Origin: Parachlamydiales bacterium
Lineage (GTDB): Bacteria > Chlamydiota > Chlamydiia > Chlamydiales > SM23-39
Assembly: GCA_019694475.1 (NCBI GenBank)
Contig: JAIBBX010000002.1
Coordinates: forward strand, 124,001-188,000
DNA length: 64,000 bases
Direction of reading: 5' to 3'
Shown here: piece by piece, positions 8,591 through 17,718 of the stretch
How the letters are laid out: every line of letters begins with the position of its first letter
Numbering within the stretch: the stretch's first letter is position 1
Notes under the pieces: model-generated
Databases searched by the model: none
Seen by the model: only the letters and a program-made list of their open reading frames with translations
What the model was told of the DNA's origin: nothing
Position numbers and translations under genes: made by a program

Positions 8591-9472
8591 ATGTTGATCC
8601 GATCCATTCTGCTTTTATTATTCTTTGTTGCAGCCCCCATATTTCCTCAGTACATTCCAGAAAAATCAGTTTCTAAAGAGAGGCTGTCGAATCAATATAC
8701 CCCTCAATTCTTGCGCCTGCTTCAGATAGCATTTGGAGACGACTCGATTCTTTCTCAAGGGGGAACTGAATCGGTCGATATCATGTTTGAATCTATCGAT
8801 CTCAATAACAAAAAGGTCCTTGATATTGGATCGGGATTTGGCGGAGTAGAAATCTATTTAGCTGAGAAGTTTGATCTAGAAGTGATCGGCGTAGACATGG
8901 AACCGTATATGGTGTCCATGGCAGAAAAATTTCTGGATCTGCATAAAAATTCGCTCGTAGGCCGAGTCTGTTTTCATACTTTAAAAAAGTCGAACAGTCT
9001 TTCGGAATTCAAAGACGAAACATTTGATATTATTTTCAGCAAAGAAACCTTTTACAATGTCCCAAGATGCGATAAGCTGTCATACTTAATTGAAGTATAT
9101 CGAAAGTTAAAACCTGAAGGGATTGTCATCATCGCCGACTGGTTTCAAGGTACGCCTATTCCGGGGGACGCCCTCAAGAGAGCTGCGACAAATGAAAAAG
9201 TTTGTCAGTTTGTGACCCCAGAAGCTTTCTGCAAGATGCTGAATGAGGCTCGATTTGAGCACATCCGGTATGAGGATCATACCCAAGATCATATCCGATA
9301 TACAGAAGAAGATTGCGAAAGGCTGAGAGAACATGCAACGTATATCACGGAGCATTTTGGAGAAACAATGCACAAGGCAACTCTCAGAGACTGGATTTAC
9401 TGGCTAGAAGCGCAGCAAGTGGGAGAACTTGTTTCAGGCACATTCTTTGCCAAGAAACCACCCAAGAACTAG
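8591..9472 (+). CDS. exported phosphoethanolamine-N-methyltransferase-like SAM enzyme
   Basis: The 293-residue protein has a signal peptide (LLLLFFVAAPIFPQ near residues 7-20). The mature domain is a class I methyltransferase: NQYT at 34-37, SQGG at 55-58, the SAM loop VLDIGSGFGG at 76-85, and an acidic residue in GVDME. NQYT, SxGG and the overall spacing resemble plant and protozoan phosphoethanolamine methyltransferases, which make phosphocholine. The exported form is odd because SAM is cytosolic; in an intracellular bacterium the host could supply it. The gene lies between palindromic repeats A and B, which hints at transfer as a unit. Methyltransferase fold sure; substrate inferred. Confidence 0.7.
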   Translation: MLIRSILLLLFFVAAPIFPQYIPEKSVSKERLSNQYTPQFLRLLQIAFGDDSILSQGGTESVDIMFESIDLNNKKVLDIGSGFGGVEIYLAEKFDLEVIGVDMEPYMVSMAEKFLDLHKNSLVGRVCFHTLKKSNSLSEFKDETFDIIFSKETFYNVPRCDKLSYLIEVYRKLKPEGIVIIADWFQGTPIPGDALKRAATNEKVCQFVTPEAFCKMLNEARFEHIRYEDHTQDHIRYTEEDCERLREHATYITEHFGETMHKATLRDWIYWLEAQQVGELVSGTFFAKKPPKN

Positions 9473-9647
9473 TAGTCCTTAACAAAAATTCTTGGAGTAA
9501 TTTCGGCGTCAAAGCGGCTCAAATCGACGATCGCAAGTTGATTCGTATTGTATTAATACGGATCAACTTTCGAAGCCTGTCGGTCGTCAATTTCAGCCAG
9601 CTTTCACGCTAGAAATTTTCTCAAGAATTTTTGTTAAGGACTACTAG
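9469..9647. repeat. 179-bp palindromic repeat B between convergent genes
   Basis: The outer 26 bases, starting CTAGTAGTCCTTAAC and running through AAAAATTCTTG, are perfectly inverted at the two ends; inner parts match imperfectly up to a centre near CGTATT...AATACG. Both flanking genes take their TAG stop codons from the element (9470-9472 for the plus gene, 9644-9646 for the minus gene). It could fold into a very long hairpin and act as a two-way terminator. Confidence 0.75.
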
Positions 9648-10990
9648 GCTTGCGGCAAAAGACGCAGCGCACGGGAGCAAAGCCATTTTGCTCTAAAATA
9701 GTACATAAGCACATTCGATCCATGCATTAGGCTCAAGGCAAGCCAAAAATATTTAGGGCCGATGCCGAATTGTTCAATCATCAAATACATATATAAAAAG
9801 CCATTGAACCAACCAAAAACGCCCATAAACGCAGAAAACAACATATCTTTGAACGCCAAAATATACCCAAGAGGAACGTAAAGCCAGGTGAAAAAGGCAA
9901 ACGATGCCCAAAGACCCGCAAAAACAGGGCGTATCATCTCTGGATCAAGAGAGATTTTTGGGAATAATACCTCTAAGGTTATCCCAGGAAATAAGAGCAA
10001 AGGGATCCCAAATATGCCAATGCAAACGGTAGAACAGATAAAACCTGGTCGAAGAGCGCCTAAAAGTGCTGAAAAATTTTTAGCTCCTACAAGCCGCGAT
10101 ACGATCACTGTTTGAGCTTGGCAAATGGCATCGCTTAAAAACGGAAGAAACAAAAATATCACTCCGCCAATCGAAAAAACCAAAAGATGGGCTTCTGTCT
10201 TGGTAATGATCATATGAGTTATCGAAGTCCAGCAAAGGGTATTTAAGATCCTGTTGCTGGCCCTTAAGAGCCCAGGATGGACGCAGCTCAAAAAAAGCTT
10301 CAGACGAAATCCAAAATTTCTAGAATCGTACAGTTTTGCATACTTGTCTCTTAAAAAGACGCCAAACAGAACCAAAACAAAAAGGCTTTGCGCCAGAAAA
10401 GTGCTAATCACTCCCCCATATAATCCCCACAGCGGACTTATTTGAGCGAGCGCAGGAATGATGAGATAAGCAAGACCCACTTTCAAAACTTGTGCAGAGA
10501 TCGAGGAAAAAAGCACCAAGCGCGTTTTCCCTTGAGCGATATAGAAGCAAGAAAGTGCCGTTCCCAAAGGATAGAGAAAATTGATTAGAAGAATCCAAAA
10601 TAAATAAGGGGTTGCTATTTCTTCAAATGGCATCCCCTTTAAATAGGCCGTTCCATAAATGAGGCCGGCCGGAACTACAATACAAATTGATAATATAGAA
10701 AACCAAATGTATTGCCAAAGACAAGGACCCATGTCTTTCCAATTTTTTTCTCCATATTGCTGACCAATGAAAACTTGCGACATCATCGCGATCGCAACTG
10801 TACTTAACTGGAAAATCTGCGCAATGTAAGCAACTGCTACAGCCGCTTCCATGGCTACAGTAGAAAATGCCCCGAAAAGGAGCTTTTCCACCATGAGATA
10901 CAAAGAACTAGTGAAAGCAATTAACAAAACGGGAAAAAATAATGTGAGGAACTCCTTAGTTTTTCCCGTTTGAACTGCTTTAGAAATCAC
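9644..10990 (-). CDS. MATE-family multidrug/sodium exporter
   Basis: The 448-residue protein has 12 predicted membrane helices in two similar halves of six, the MATE arrangement, with internal similarity between AVAYIAQIFQLSTVAIAMMS in the first half and the corresponding segment of the second. MATE proteins exchange Na+ or H+ for cationic compounds across the inner membrane. Its start overlaps the stop of the SH2-domain gene by 4 bases (ATGA), so it is translationally coupled to it. The stop codon lies inside palindromic repeat B. Substrate unknown. Confidence 0.8.
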   Translation of the reverse strand: MISKAVQTGKTKEFLTLFFPVLLIAFTSSLYLMVEKLLFGAFSTVAMEAAVAVAYIAQIFQLSTVAIAMMSQVFIGQQYGEKNWKDMGPCLWQYIWFSILSICIVVPAGLIYGTAYLKGMPFEEIATPYLFWILLINFLYPLGTALSCFYIAQGKTRLVLFSSISAQVLKVGLAYLIIPALAQISPLWGLYGGVISTFLAQSLFVLVLFGVFLRDKYAKLYDSRNFGFRLKLFLSCVHPGLLRASNRILNTLCWTSITHMIITKTEAHLLVFSIGGVIFLFLPFLSDAICQAQTVIVSRLVGAKNFSALLGALRPGFICSTVCIGIFGIPLLLFPGITLEVLFPKISLDPEMIRPVFAGLWASFAFFTWLYVPLGYILAFKDMLFSAFMGVFGWFNGFLYMYLMIEQFGIGPKYFWLALSLMHGSNVLMYYFRAKWLCSRALRLLPQA

Positions 10991-11364
10991 TTAACTTCCA
11001 ATTTATTAATCGGAGTCGGTTGATGTTTTTCACAGTGCATCATTAGATACAGAACATCTTCAATAGAAGCTTCTGGTGGGCATCCGCCTCCGCCAGTATT
11101 TTCCCATTCCCATCCTTCTGGAGTGAGTTCGATGGTAAATGGTTGGTGGCGAATGCTCAAATCTGGGAGAATGAAAGAAACATAGTAGTCAGCTTTGTTT
11201 CCAGTCTCTTTTTCTCCTTTGCGGAGGAGAAACAGATAAGGCGTTTTTCTGCCTCTTAACATTTTTTCAGCTACGAGGCCAGACAAATTGCCATACCAGG
11301 CTTTATGAGATCTGATCTCTTCGTGAATCGCAGACTCTACGAGTTTTTTTGCTGTTGTTGACAT
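10987..11364 (-). CDS. stand-alone SH2-domain protein, predicted phosphotyrosine binder
   Basis: This 125-residue protein is almost entirely one SH2-like domain. AWYGNLSGLVAEKMLRG (22-38) matches the WYxGxxSxxxAExxL opening; LFLLRKGE (44-51) matches FLVRxSE with Arg48 at the invariant phosphotyrosine-binding position; YYVSF (60-64) matches YxLSV; IRHQPFTI (71-78) matches the VxHxxI strand with His73; SIEDVLYLMMHC (100-111) matches the C-terminal helix. SH2 domains are typical of animal and protist signalling and are known in Legionella effectors. A strong ribosome site (AGGAGG) precedes the ATG. There is no signal peptide, so export would need type III secretion. The gene lies between the OppA-like and MATE genes. 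Assignment is by eye. Confidence 0.7.
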   Translation of the reverse strand: MSTTAKKLVESAIHEEIRSHKAWYGNLSGLVAEKMLRGRKTPYLFLLRKGEKETGNKADYYVSFILPDLSIRHQPFTIELTPEGWEWENTGGGGCPPEASIEDVLYLMMHCEKHQPTPINKLEVK

Positions 11365-11387
11365 ATAGACCCTCCTAAAAAAGTCCT

Positions 11388-14372
11388 TTAGTTATAATAA
11401 CTTCTTCCAGGATTGAAAGGCCCAGAAGGATTTCGATACATGACTTGCAACTTTTCATTCACGATTGCTTGCGCAGGCTGAAAGAAAAGGGGGATCACAG
11501 GAACTTCCTGTGACAGTATCTTTTCAGCTTCTATAAGGTATTTAGAACGCTGAAAAGGTGCGATTTCTTGTTCGCTTAATTCGATCAAACGCTGGAATTC
11601 AGGATGTTCCCATTTCGAAAAGTTGATCTCGTTGCTCTTTGCTTTGTACATCTTCATCGGATAGATTGGATCATCCACCCAAGAAGTCCATCCAAAGAAT
11701 CCCATCTGAAATTGACCTTTGCTTAAACGGTTAAAAGCTGTTGACCAAGTCATCGGTTCTAACATAACCGAGATTTTAAAGCAATCTTCAAACTGTCTTT
11801 TCAAAAAGTTTGCAATGTGACCATGAATTCCCACTTCAAGGAATATGAGACTGATTGGCGCAATCTCTTCTACTTTCATATTGAGTTCTTCAAGACCTTC
11901 TCTGAATAATTGAGCGGCCAAGCTTCTATTATAATCGGGGAACAGATACGTGTTTTTATCGCGATAGTGAGGCAGACAGAATGAATGAGCGGGAGAAAGC
12001 GGCATATCTGCGTGTTCGATAATTTCGGAGCGTTTGATTGCATAGCAAAGCGCTTGTCTAATTTTTGGGTTGTTGAATGGAGGGACGTTTACATTGATCG
12101 CGTTGCAAAGCAGCCATGTATTGGAGAATCGGAGCAGCTTATTTTCTTTGGAAGACAAAATATTATAAGATGGGTGCCAATATCCGAATGGGTTGCCCAC
12201 CCAATCGATCTGTTTCTTCTGGAATGCATGAATCGCCTGGAGTGGATTCATGTTTGTTAAGATCACCTGATCGAGCTTAATTTTATTTGCTTCCCAATAA
12301 TAGGGGTTCTTGATGAGCTGATAGCCCTGATTCGGCTGGTTCATCTTCAATTGGAACGGTCCATTGCAAGGATAATATCTTCCCGATTGATAAGGCCATT
12401 GCGGGAACTGCTGATCCACCAATCGATGCACAGGCGAAAAGAGCGGATGCGCGGTCCATTGCAGGAAATGAGAAGTAGGCATCACTAATTCGACTTTCAG
12501 AGTCCGGTCATCAATGACTTGGATGCCGACATCATCCAATGGCACAAGCCCCTCTTTGGCCTCTTTCGCATTTTTGATATGGTAAAAGTGGTCGGCGAAA
12601 GGGGTTTTAAAGTCGGGAGAGAGAATTTTTTTCCAGCTGTACTCGAAATCATAGGCGGAAAGCGGAGACCCGTCATTCCAAAATGTGGGGCGCAGCTTGA
12701 AGATATATTGTTTTAAGTTCGATGAGCACTCAATTGATTCAGCAACGCCGTTTTCAATGATTCCATCCTTGCTGAATCGGGTCAATCCTTCAAAAAGGAA
12801 ACGCAGTATGTCGCCCGATGCAGCTTCACCGCCGATTCGCGGATCCAGAGATAGAACAGAGTGCTCCAAAGCAATCCGCAAAATTTGCTGCTGCTTTAAT
12901 CTTTGGTGCCACTGTTCAAGGTAGTTTTGGATTGCTTGGAGCAGCCGTTCCGGATCTTGCGCTTTTGGCTGCAGAAGAACACCATTTAAATAGGTTCCTC
13001 CTGGCATTTTCACTACATTGTATGTCGCATCCAATTCATCGAACTCATCGTTTTGGATCACTTCGGTAATCAGCTCATTCAGAATCTCTTTTTCAGCTCG
13101 AATCAAGAAGAAGATTTGCCGGTCGTGCCGATAAATTTTGAAGGAATAAGGAATATCATTCTTTGGCGCGGGCTCCTTCGAATACTGCAAGAAGTATTTA
13201 AAGAGCGTAGAGAGCACCTCTGGAGGCAATAGAACTTGTTTTTCCAGCGGCATGATCGCGTAAAAGAAGTGTTCCATGCTCTCTGGGTCAAGTTTTAAGA
13301 CTTCTGGGAAGCTGTGCTTCAAGGTATCGAGCAGCTCTTGCTGCTTGATCAAAATCCCGCCATTATAATCTCGGAATTCCCCGATCGCGCCAAAGATCAA
13401 GCTCACCACTTTTTTCCGAGCCGCATAGAAATCCAATGAGCCGTCTGTGCGCAAAAGATCCAGAGTTCTTGGGAATGACAGCCTAAAAATATGGGCTTGA
13501 ACGGAGTGCCCATCCAAGAATTTAACCGGTGTCAGCCTCTCCGAAATAAATGTACAATCAAAAAATCTCTCCTTCAAAGAGAATCGATGGAAGGGAGACA
13601 TGAATACAAGAGAGACGCGGAAAATGATCTCAGTCCCCGTTTGCCTGTCGAATGTAATATACGCCTGCGGCAGATCGTGAGTGGACTGGATTTCTTGGCT
13701 CAACACCAGAATCTGCTTAAAGACCTCTTCTTCATTCAAACGGATGAAAATCGATGGAGAAAGGGTCTGGATGCTATTGATCAGCTTTTCTTCCAAGCTT
13801 GTCTTTAATAAGGTCTGCTCTGCCCCAGACAAAGGAAGAGAATCTTGCTTTTCAATCTCCAGATAAAAAATCCGCAAGCTGCGGAATTTGGAATTATGGC
13901 AATACTTGCTTTCTCTGACGAGCCTTAGTTCAGGCAGGTGTTTTTGCAGAGCAAGCAAAATATTTTCTTCGTCGAAAAGTTCATATCGGTTGAGGATGTT
14001 GAATCCAATCAAGCATCCCAGCACTGGTTTTGAGGTAAATGGGAAGATCAAATGGGTTGGAATCCATCGGATTTTCAAATCCCGCTGGTTGGAAGAAAAC
14101 ACCTCGGCCCTCAGCAGCTTTTTCTGCATGAAGTGAATAGACAAAACGAGCCTAAACAAATGGGATGGAGTCCGGTGTTCCAAATACTCGCGAGTGGCCA
14201 AAAGATAGAACAAGTACAAATCATTGAGGATCGAGCTATCGATGGCCAACGGGAACCGCTTTAGGGCTTTTTGGATCCGCTCATGCACTTGGAAGAAGCT
14301 GGGGTGAAATGAAATAGGCACATTGTGATGGGCCTGTATCAAATCTAGCGATTTACTGACGCTGACGCACAT
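11388..14372 (-). CDS. large OppA-like peptide-binding protein with an unrecognised N-terminal half
   Basis: The 994-residue protein has two parts. From about residue 500 it is a family 5 extracellular solute-binding (OppA/DppA) domain: LSLDPRIGGEAASGDILRFL, FKLRPTFWNDGSPLSAYDFE, GPFQLKMNQP, and FNNPKIRQALCYAIKR. The first half has no domain I can name; it is helical and mixed, with an aspartate/glutamate-rich part near residue 445. There is no signal peptide or lipobox, unlike normal OppA, but like the cytosolic regulator SgrR, which also ends in this domain. It may sense peptides in the cytosol or be a secreted effector. The SH2 gene follows after 23 bases. OppA-type fold sure, location and role uncertain. 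Confidence 0.7.
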   Translation of the reverse strand: MCVSVSKSLDLIQAHHNVPISFHPSFFQVHERIQKALKRFPLAIDSSILNDLYLFYLLATREYLEHRTPSHLFRLVLSIHFMQKKLLRAEVFSSNQRDLKIRWIPTHLIFPFTSKPVLGCLIGFNILNRYELFDEENILLALQKHLPELRLVRESKYCHNSKFRSLRIFYLEIEKQDSLPLSGAEQTLLKTSLEEKLINSIQTLSPSIFIRLNEEEVFKQILVLSQEIQSTHDLPQAYITFDRQTGTEIIFRVSLVFMSPFHRFSLKERFFDCTFISERLTPVKFLDGHSVQAHIFRLSFPRTLDLLRTDGSLDFYAARKKVVSLIFGAIGEFRDYNGGILIKQQELLDTLKHSFPEVLKLDPESMEHFFYAIMPLEKQVLLPPEVLSTLFKYFLQYSKEPAPKNDIPYSFKIYRHDRQIFFLIRAEKEILNELITEVIQNDEFDELDATYNVVKMPGGTYLNGVLLQPKAQDPERLLQAIQNYLEQWHQRLKQQQILRIALEHSVLSLDPRIGGEAASGDILRFLFEGLTRFSKDGIIENGVAESIECSSNLKQYIFKLRPTFWNDGSPLSAYDFEYSWKKILSPDFKTPFADHFYHIKNAKEAKEGLVPLDDVGIQVIDDRTLKVELVMPTSHFLQWTAHPLFSPVHRLVDQQFPQWPYQSGRYYPCNGPFQLKMNQPNQGYQLIKNPYYWEANKIKLDQVILTNMNPLQAIHAFQKKQIDWVGNPFGYWHPSYNILSSKENKLLRFSNTWLLCNAINVNVPPFNNPKIRQALCYAIKRSEIIEHADMPLSPAHSFCLPHYRDKNTYLFPDYNRSLAAQLFREGLEELNMKVEEIAPISLIFLEVGIHGHIANFLKRQFEDCFKISVMLEPMTWSTAFNRLSKGQFQMGFFGWTSWVDDPIYPMKMYKAKSNEINFSKWEHPEFQRLIELSEQEIAPFQRSKYLIEAEKILSQEVPVIPLFFQPAQAIVNEKLQVMYRNPSGPFNPGRSYYN

Positions 14373-14444
14373 AGCTCGCCTTGTAGTTGAGGAGACACTA
14401 TTTCATATTGGTTAAAATCATGTCTACAATTTTTTTACAAAAAA

Positions 14445-16070
14445 TTATTGCCACTTTTGGACGATCGGAACGACCCGACCTTTGCTGAATGCTTTTTCAG
14501 TGACGCGGATAGAAATGGGCGCTTGGCGCCTTTTGTATTCGTTGCGATGGATTTTATGAACGATGCCTCGCACAAATTCGGAAGAATGCCCCCTCTTTTG
14601 AGCGATCTCTTCTACAGAGAGCCTTTTCTCTATATAATCTTCAATGATCGGGTCGAGAACTTCATAGGGAGGAAGAGTGTCGAAATCGGTTTGGTTTTCT
14701 CTAAGCTCGGCGCTCGGAACCTTTTTAATAATCGCTTCTGGGATTACTCCAACATGTTTCGCAAGCGCGTAGATTTGCAGCTTTGTTACGTCATGAAGCA
14801 CTCCGAGACCTCCGGCCATATCCCCATAAAGAGTGCAGTAGCCCATGGCCATTTCGCTCTTGTTCCCCGTATTCAAGAGAATATGACCGAACTTGTTGGA
14901 AAAGGCCATCAAGATCATTCCTCTAATGCGCGACTGCAAATTCTCTTCCGTTTCATCAACCGACTTCCCTTGGAACATTGGTTCCAGAAGATTCAAATAT
15001 TGCTTAAACACCGTCTCAATTGAAATTTCCCGAAGCTCCACTCCCAATGCTTTTACGAGCGCTTTTGAATCGTCCACGCTGCCGCGGGAAGAATAGCGAG
15101 AAGGCAAAGTAACAGCCAAAACATTTTTTGCGCCAAGCGCATCTTTAGCAATGCATGTAACCAGAGCTGAATCGATGCCGCCCGAAAGCCCAACGAGCGC
15201 TTTTTGAAATCCTTGTTTATGAAAATAGTCGCGCACTCCCAGCACCAATGCCGAATAGAGATCTCCGATCGGATCTTCTTTATGTTTTTCAGCCGTTTTC
15301 TGATGGAGATCGATCCAAAAATCTTCCTCGACAAATCCCTTGGCCATTCGGACAAACTGTCCCTTTTCATCGATGAAAAGGCTATGTCCGTCGAAAACGA
15401 GCTGATCATTGGCTCCGACTTGATTGCAAAAAATGACTGGGCATTTCAGAGTTTTAGCGGCAGTCTGGAAAACGGAGACTCTCGTTTCCTTGCGCTTATA
15501 ATAATAAGGTGAACCGGACAGGTTAAGCAGCAGATCGGGCCTCTTTTCTTTTAGATCTTGAATAGGGTCTCTTCGATAATCGGTGTAACCATCGAGCATG
15601 CCAGCGTGCTGCCAAACATCTTCGCAGATCGTGACGGCAATCCGTTTTCCCTGATATTCCCAAATCGGCTCCTCCCCTCCCGGCTCAAAATATCTTCTCT
15701 CATCAAACACATCATAAGTCGGCAGAAGCGTCTTATTTTTAAACCCGAGCAATTTGCCATCAGCAAACACGGCTGCGCTATTATAAAGGGGTTTTTCTTT
15801 CCCAGACTCATTCCATCTGGCAAGTCCAATGACCGCAAAAAGCCCCTTTGTCTTCGGACGGATCTCTTCCAGTTTCTTTCCCATCGCATCGATGAAAGTG
15901 CGATCCAGCAGAAGATCGTCTGGGAAATAACCGCACAATGTGAGTTCAGGAAAGAAGACAACATCGCCCCCTTTAGCTCTTTGGAGCGCCTCGATGACTT
16001 TTCGGCTATTTCCTTCTAAATCGCCAATCGTCGGATTGATCTGGGCAGCTAAAATGCGCATATCTGGCAT
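14445..16070 (-). CDS. nadE: glutamine-dependent NAD+ synthase
   Basis: The protein (about 541 residues) joins an N-terminal nitrilase-type glutaminase to a C-terminal NAD synthetase. The glutaminase triad is visible as Glu in VVFFPELTLCGY, Lys in FKNKTLLPTYDVFDE, and Cys in VTICEDVW. The synthetase ATP loop is GLSGGIDSALV. It amidates nicotinic acid adenine dinucleotide to NAD using ammonia channelled from glutamine. I start at the ATG at 16070; the ATG at 16061 (MRILAAQINPTIGD) is equally likely, and the longer frame begins only at TTG. It is divergent from the unknown gene at 16204, across an AT-rich gap. Confidence 0.93.
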   Translation of the reverse strand: MPDMRILAAQINPTIGDLEGNSRKVIEALQRAKGGDVVFFPELTLCGYFPDDLLLDRTFIDAMGKKLEEIRPKTKGLFAVIGLARWNESGKEKPLYNSAAVFADGKLLGFKNKTLLPTYDVFDERRYFEPGGEEPIWEYQGKRIAVTICEDVWQHAGMLDGYTDYRRDPIQDLKEKRPDLLLNLSGSPYYYKRKETRVSVFQTAAKTLKCPVIFCNQVGANDQLVFDGHSLFIDEKGQFVRMAKGFVEEDFWIDLHQKTAEKHKEDPIGDLYSALVLGVRDYFHKQGFQKALVGLSGGIDSALVTCIAKDALGAKNVLAVTLPSRYSSRGSVDDSKALVKALGVELREISIETVFKQYLNLLEPMFQGKSVDETEENLQSRIRGMILMAFSNKFGHILLNTGNKSEMAMGYCTLYGDMAGGLGVLHDVTKLQIYALAKHVGVIPEAIIKKVPSAELRENQTDFDTLPPYEVLDPIIEDYIEKRLSVEEIAQKRGHSSEFVRGIVHKIHRNEYKRRQAPISIRVTEKAFSKGRVVPIVQKWQ

Positions 16071-16145
16071 ATATAGCGAAACCAACAAACGAGCAAGAAA
16101 TTTTCAGCCCACCGCACCTATAAAGTAAAATATTAATTAATAACA

Positions 16146-16175
16146 TTGTTTATTTAATATATATTAAATTAACAA
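16146..16175. promoter_or_regulatory. 30-bp AT-rich near-perfect palindrome, possible operator
   Basis: The arms TTGTTTATTTAATAT and ATATTAAATTAACAA mirror each other in 14 of 15 positions. The palindrome lies in the intergenic gap between divergent nadE and the gene at 16204, where a regulator could control one or both. The rest of the gap is plain AT-rich sequence. Confidence 0.4.
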
Positions 16176-16203
16176 TCGGTTAAAATAACCAAAAACAAAA
16201 TGG

Positions 16204-17718
16204 ATGGTCATGAATTCGATAAAAGAGCGCGGTTTTTGCGAAAGAGTTAATCATTTTATTCACGATCACGGCTTCGATGGGGCAAAAATTGCCGCAGCAG
16301 CCGGCATTGTTACAAAGACTTGCGGGCCTGTTATTGCAGGACTTGGTTTATTGACCTATTCGGGCTATCAGATCTATAAGAAACTCACCAAACCCCATCC
16401 TTACGCTCCCCATCTAAAATCGCAGCTTTTTAGAAGGCTTTCTCCGCAGGTTCAAAAGCAAATCGTAGCGAAAGTAGAAAGACTGCCCCCACTGGACTTA
16501 GATACGATCCAGGCCTTGCGAGAAGGTAACGCAGATCATCCGGTCTTCAAACAAGAAAATTGGACAGATGTGGCGATGAAGGCCTATTTCGAAAACCAAA
16601 TTGAAGCATCGACTCTGCACAGGCTGATGATCTTTGCAGCTTGCAGAAATGAAGTGCATAACCATCTGAAATCGAATAACCATGCGATTTCAATCAATGA
16701 ATCGAATCAATGTGTGACTTCAGTTAAAGTTTTCGAGCCAGGAGGAAGAGGCATCAAGTTTTTGAAACAAGCCTTAGCCCACAACACTTTATCGGATGAT
16801 GATGATGAAAAAGAGGGAAATGGAACGATTGATTCCTTTTTAAATGAGGATCAGTGGAATCAAGTCTTATCAAGATTGCCAAAGGATGCCCAATTTTTTC
16901 TCGTCCCTCTGGGGGATCCAGAGGATACCCCTGAATTATATAGTGCGATTGAAAATATCAAAAGGGCTTTAGATAAAAAGCGAATATTCCTCGTTAAGAT
17001 TCAAGAAGGTAATCTTAAATGGGCCATTTTGCCACCAGACCTCTTGATGGAAATTTTAAAGGTTAAATACGGGGAAGAGAACGTTCCAAGAGCATTGAAT
17101 GTTTTTGGAGAGCGAGAAATAGAGTCTCTTTCAGGAAATAGCCGTCCGGTTAGAGTCCCCGGTCACCCCTATTCACTTTGTCCAAAGATCATTCATGAAG
17201 GGGCTCCTGCAACCGATTTAGCATTTTATTTGCATGATATTTTTTATCATCTCCTGATCGAATCTTCTATGGGACAGGATCATAGGAAATTATGGATTGA
17301 TTTGGCAAAATGGGTCAAAATGCAAAACCCCAAAGCGTTTCTAAAACTATTAGATAAAGATATGAGAGAATACTCTCAAGCAAGCAAATATTCTAAGAGT
17401 GATAGATTTTGGTTAACATTAGCCAGAATGGACCGCGAAATCCCTGGCATAACACATCTGATTCTTCTCTATATTTTCAAAGGTAAATGCGAGGGTATTA
17501 ACTTCGAGCAATTCCACAAATTAAATGAAAGAATTATGGGTCATCACGAGTCGAGGTTCGCGCCTCAGGCCAAGCCCGCGTCCGAGTCCGCGTCGGAGTT
17601 AAGGATCCAATTCCAGAACATAAAGGACTGTATTAGTGTTATAGAAAAGATGCCTGGCATTGCGGATATGGAGTATCAACGCTATCTCGCACGAGTCAAT
17701 CCGCCTCGGAGACCTTGA
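16204..17718 (+). CDS. unrecognised protein with an N-terminal membrane segment
   Basis: I do not recognise this 504-residue protein. Residues 28-57 form one hydrophobic stretch (IAAAAGIVTKTCGPVIAGLG and on) that could span a membrane, preceded by a short amphipathic region. The rest is soluble and mostly helical, with an acidic run (DDDDEKE) near residue 200 and a short EASxEpA-like Glu/Ser/Ala patch near the end. A candidate effector that attaches to the inclusion or host membrane is possible but unproven. Two start codons, 16204 and 16210, are possible. The stop codon overlaps the -35 element of the htpG promoter. Confidence 0.6.
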   Translation: MVMNSIKERGFCERVNHFIHDHGFDGAKIAAAAGIVTKTCGPVIAGLGLLTYSGYQIYKKLTKPHPYAPHLKSQLFRRLSPQVQKQIVAKVERLPPLDLDTIQALREGNADHPVFKQENWTDVAMKAYFENQIEASTLHRLMIFAACRNEVHNHLKSNNHAISINESNQCVTSVKVFEPGGRGIKFLKQALAHNTLSDDDDEKEGNGTIDSFLNEDQWNQVLSRLPKDAQFFLVPLGDPEDTPELYSAIENIKRALDKKRIFLVKIQEGNLKWAILPPDLLMEILKVKYGEENVPRALNVFGEREIESLSGNSRPVRVPGHPYSLCPKIIHEGAPATDLAFYLHDIFYHLLIESSMGQDHRKLWIDLAKWVKMQNPKAFLKLLDKDMREYSQASKYSKSDRFWLTLARMDREIPGITHLILLYIFKGKCEGINFEQFHKLNERIMGHHESRFAPQAKPASESASELRIQFQNIKDCISVIEKMPGIADMEYQRYLARVNPPRRP

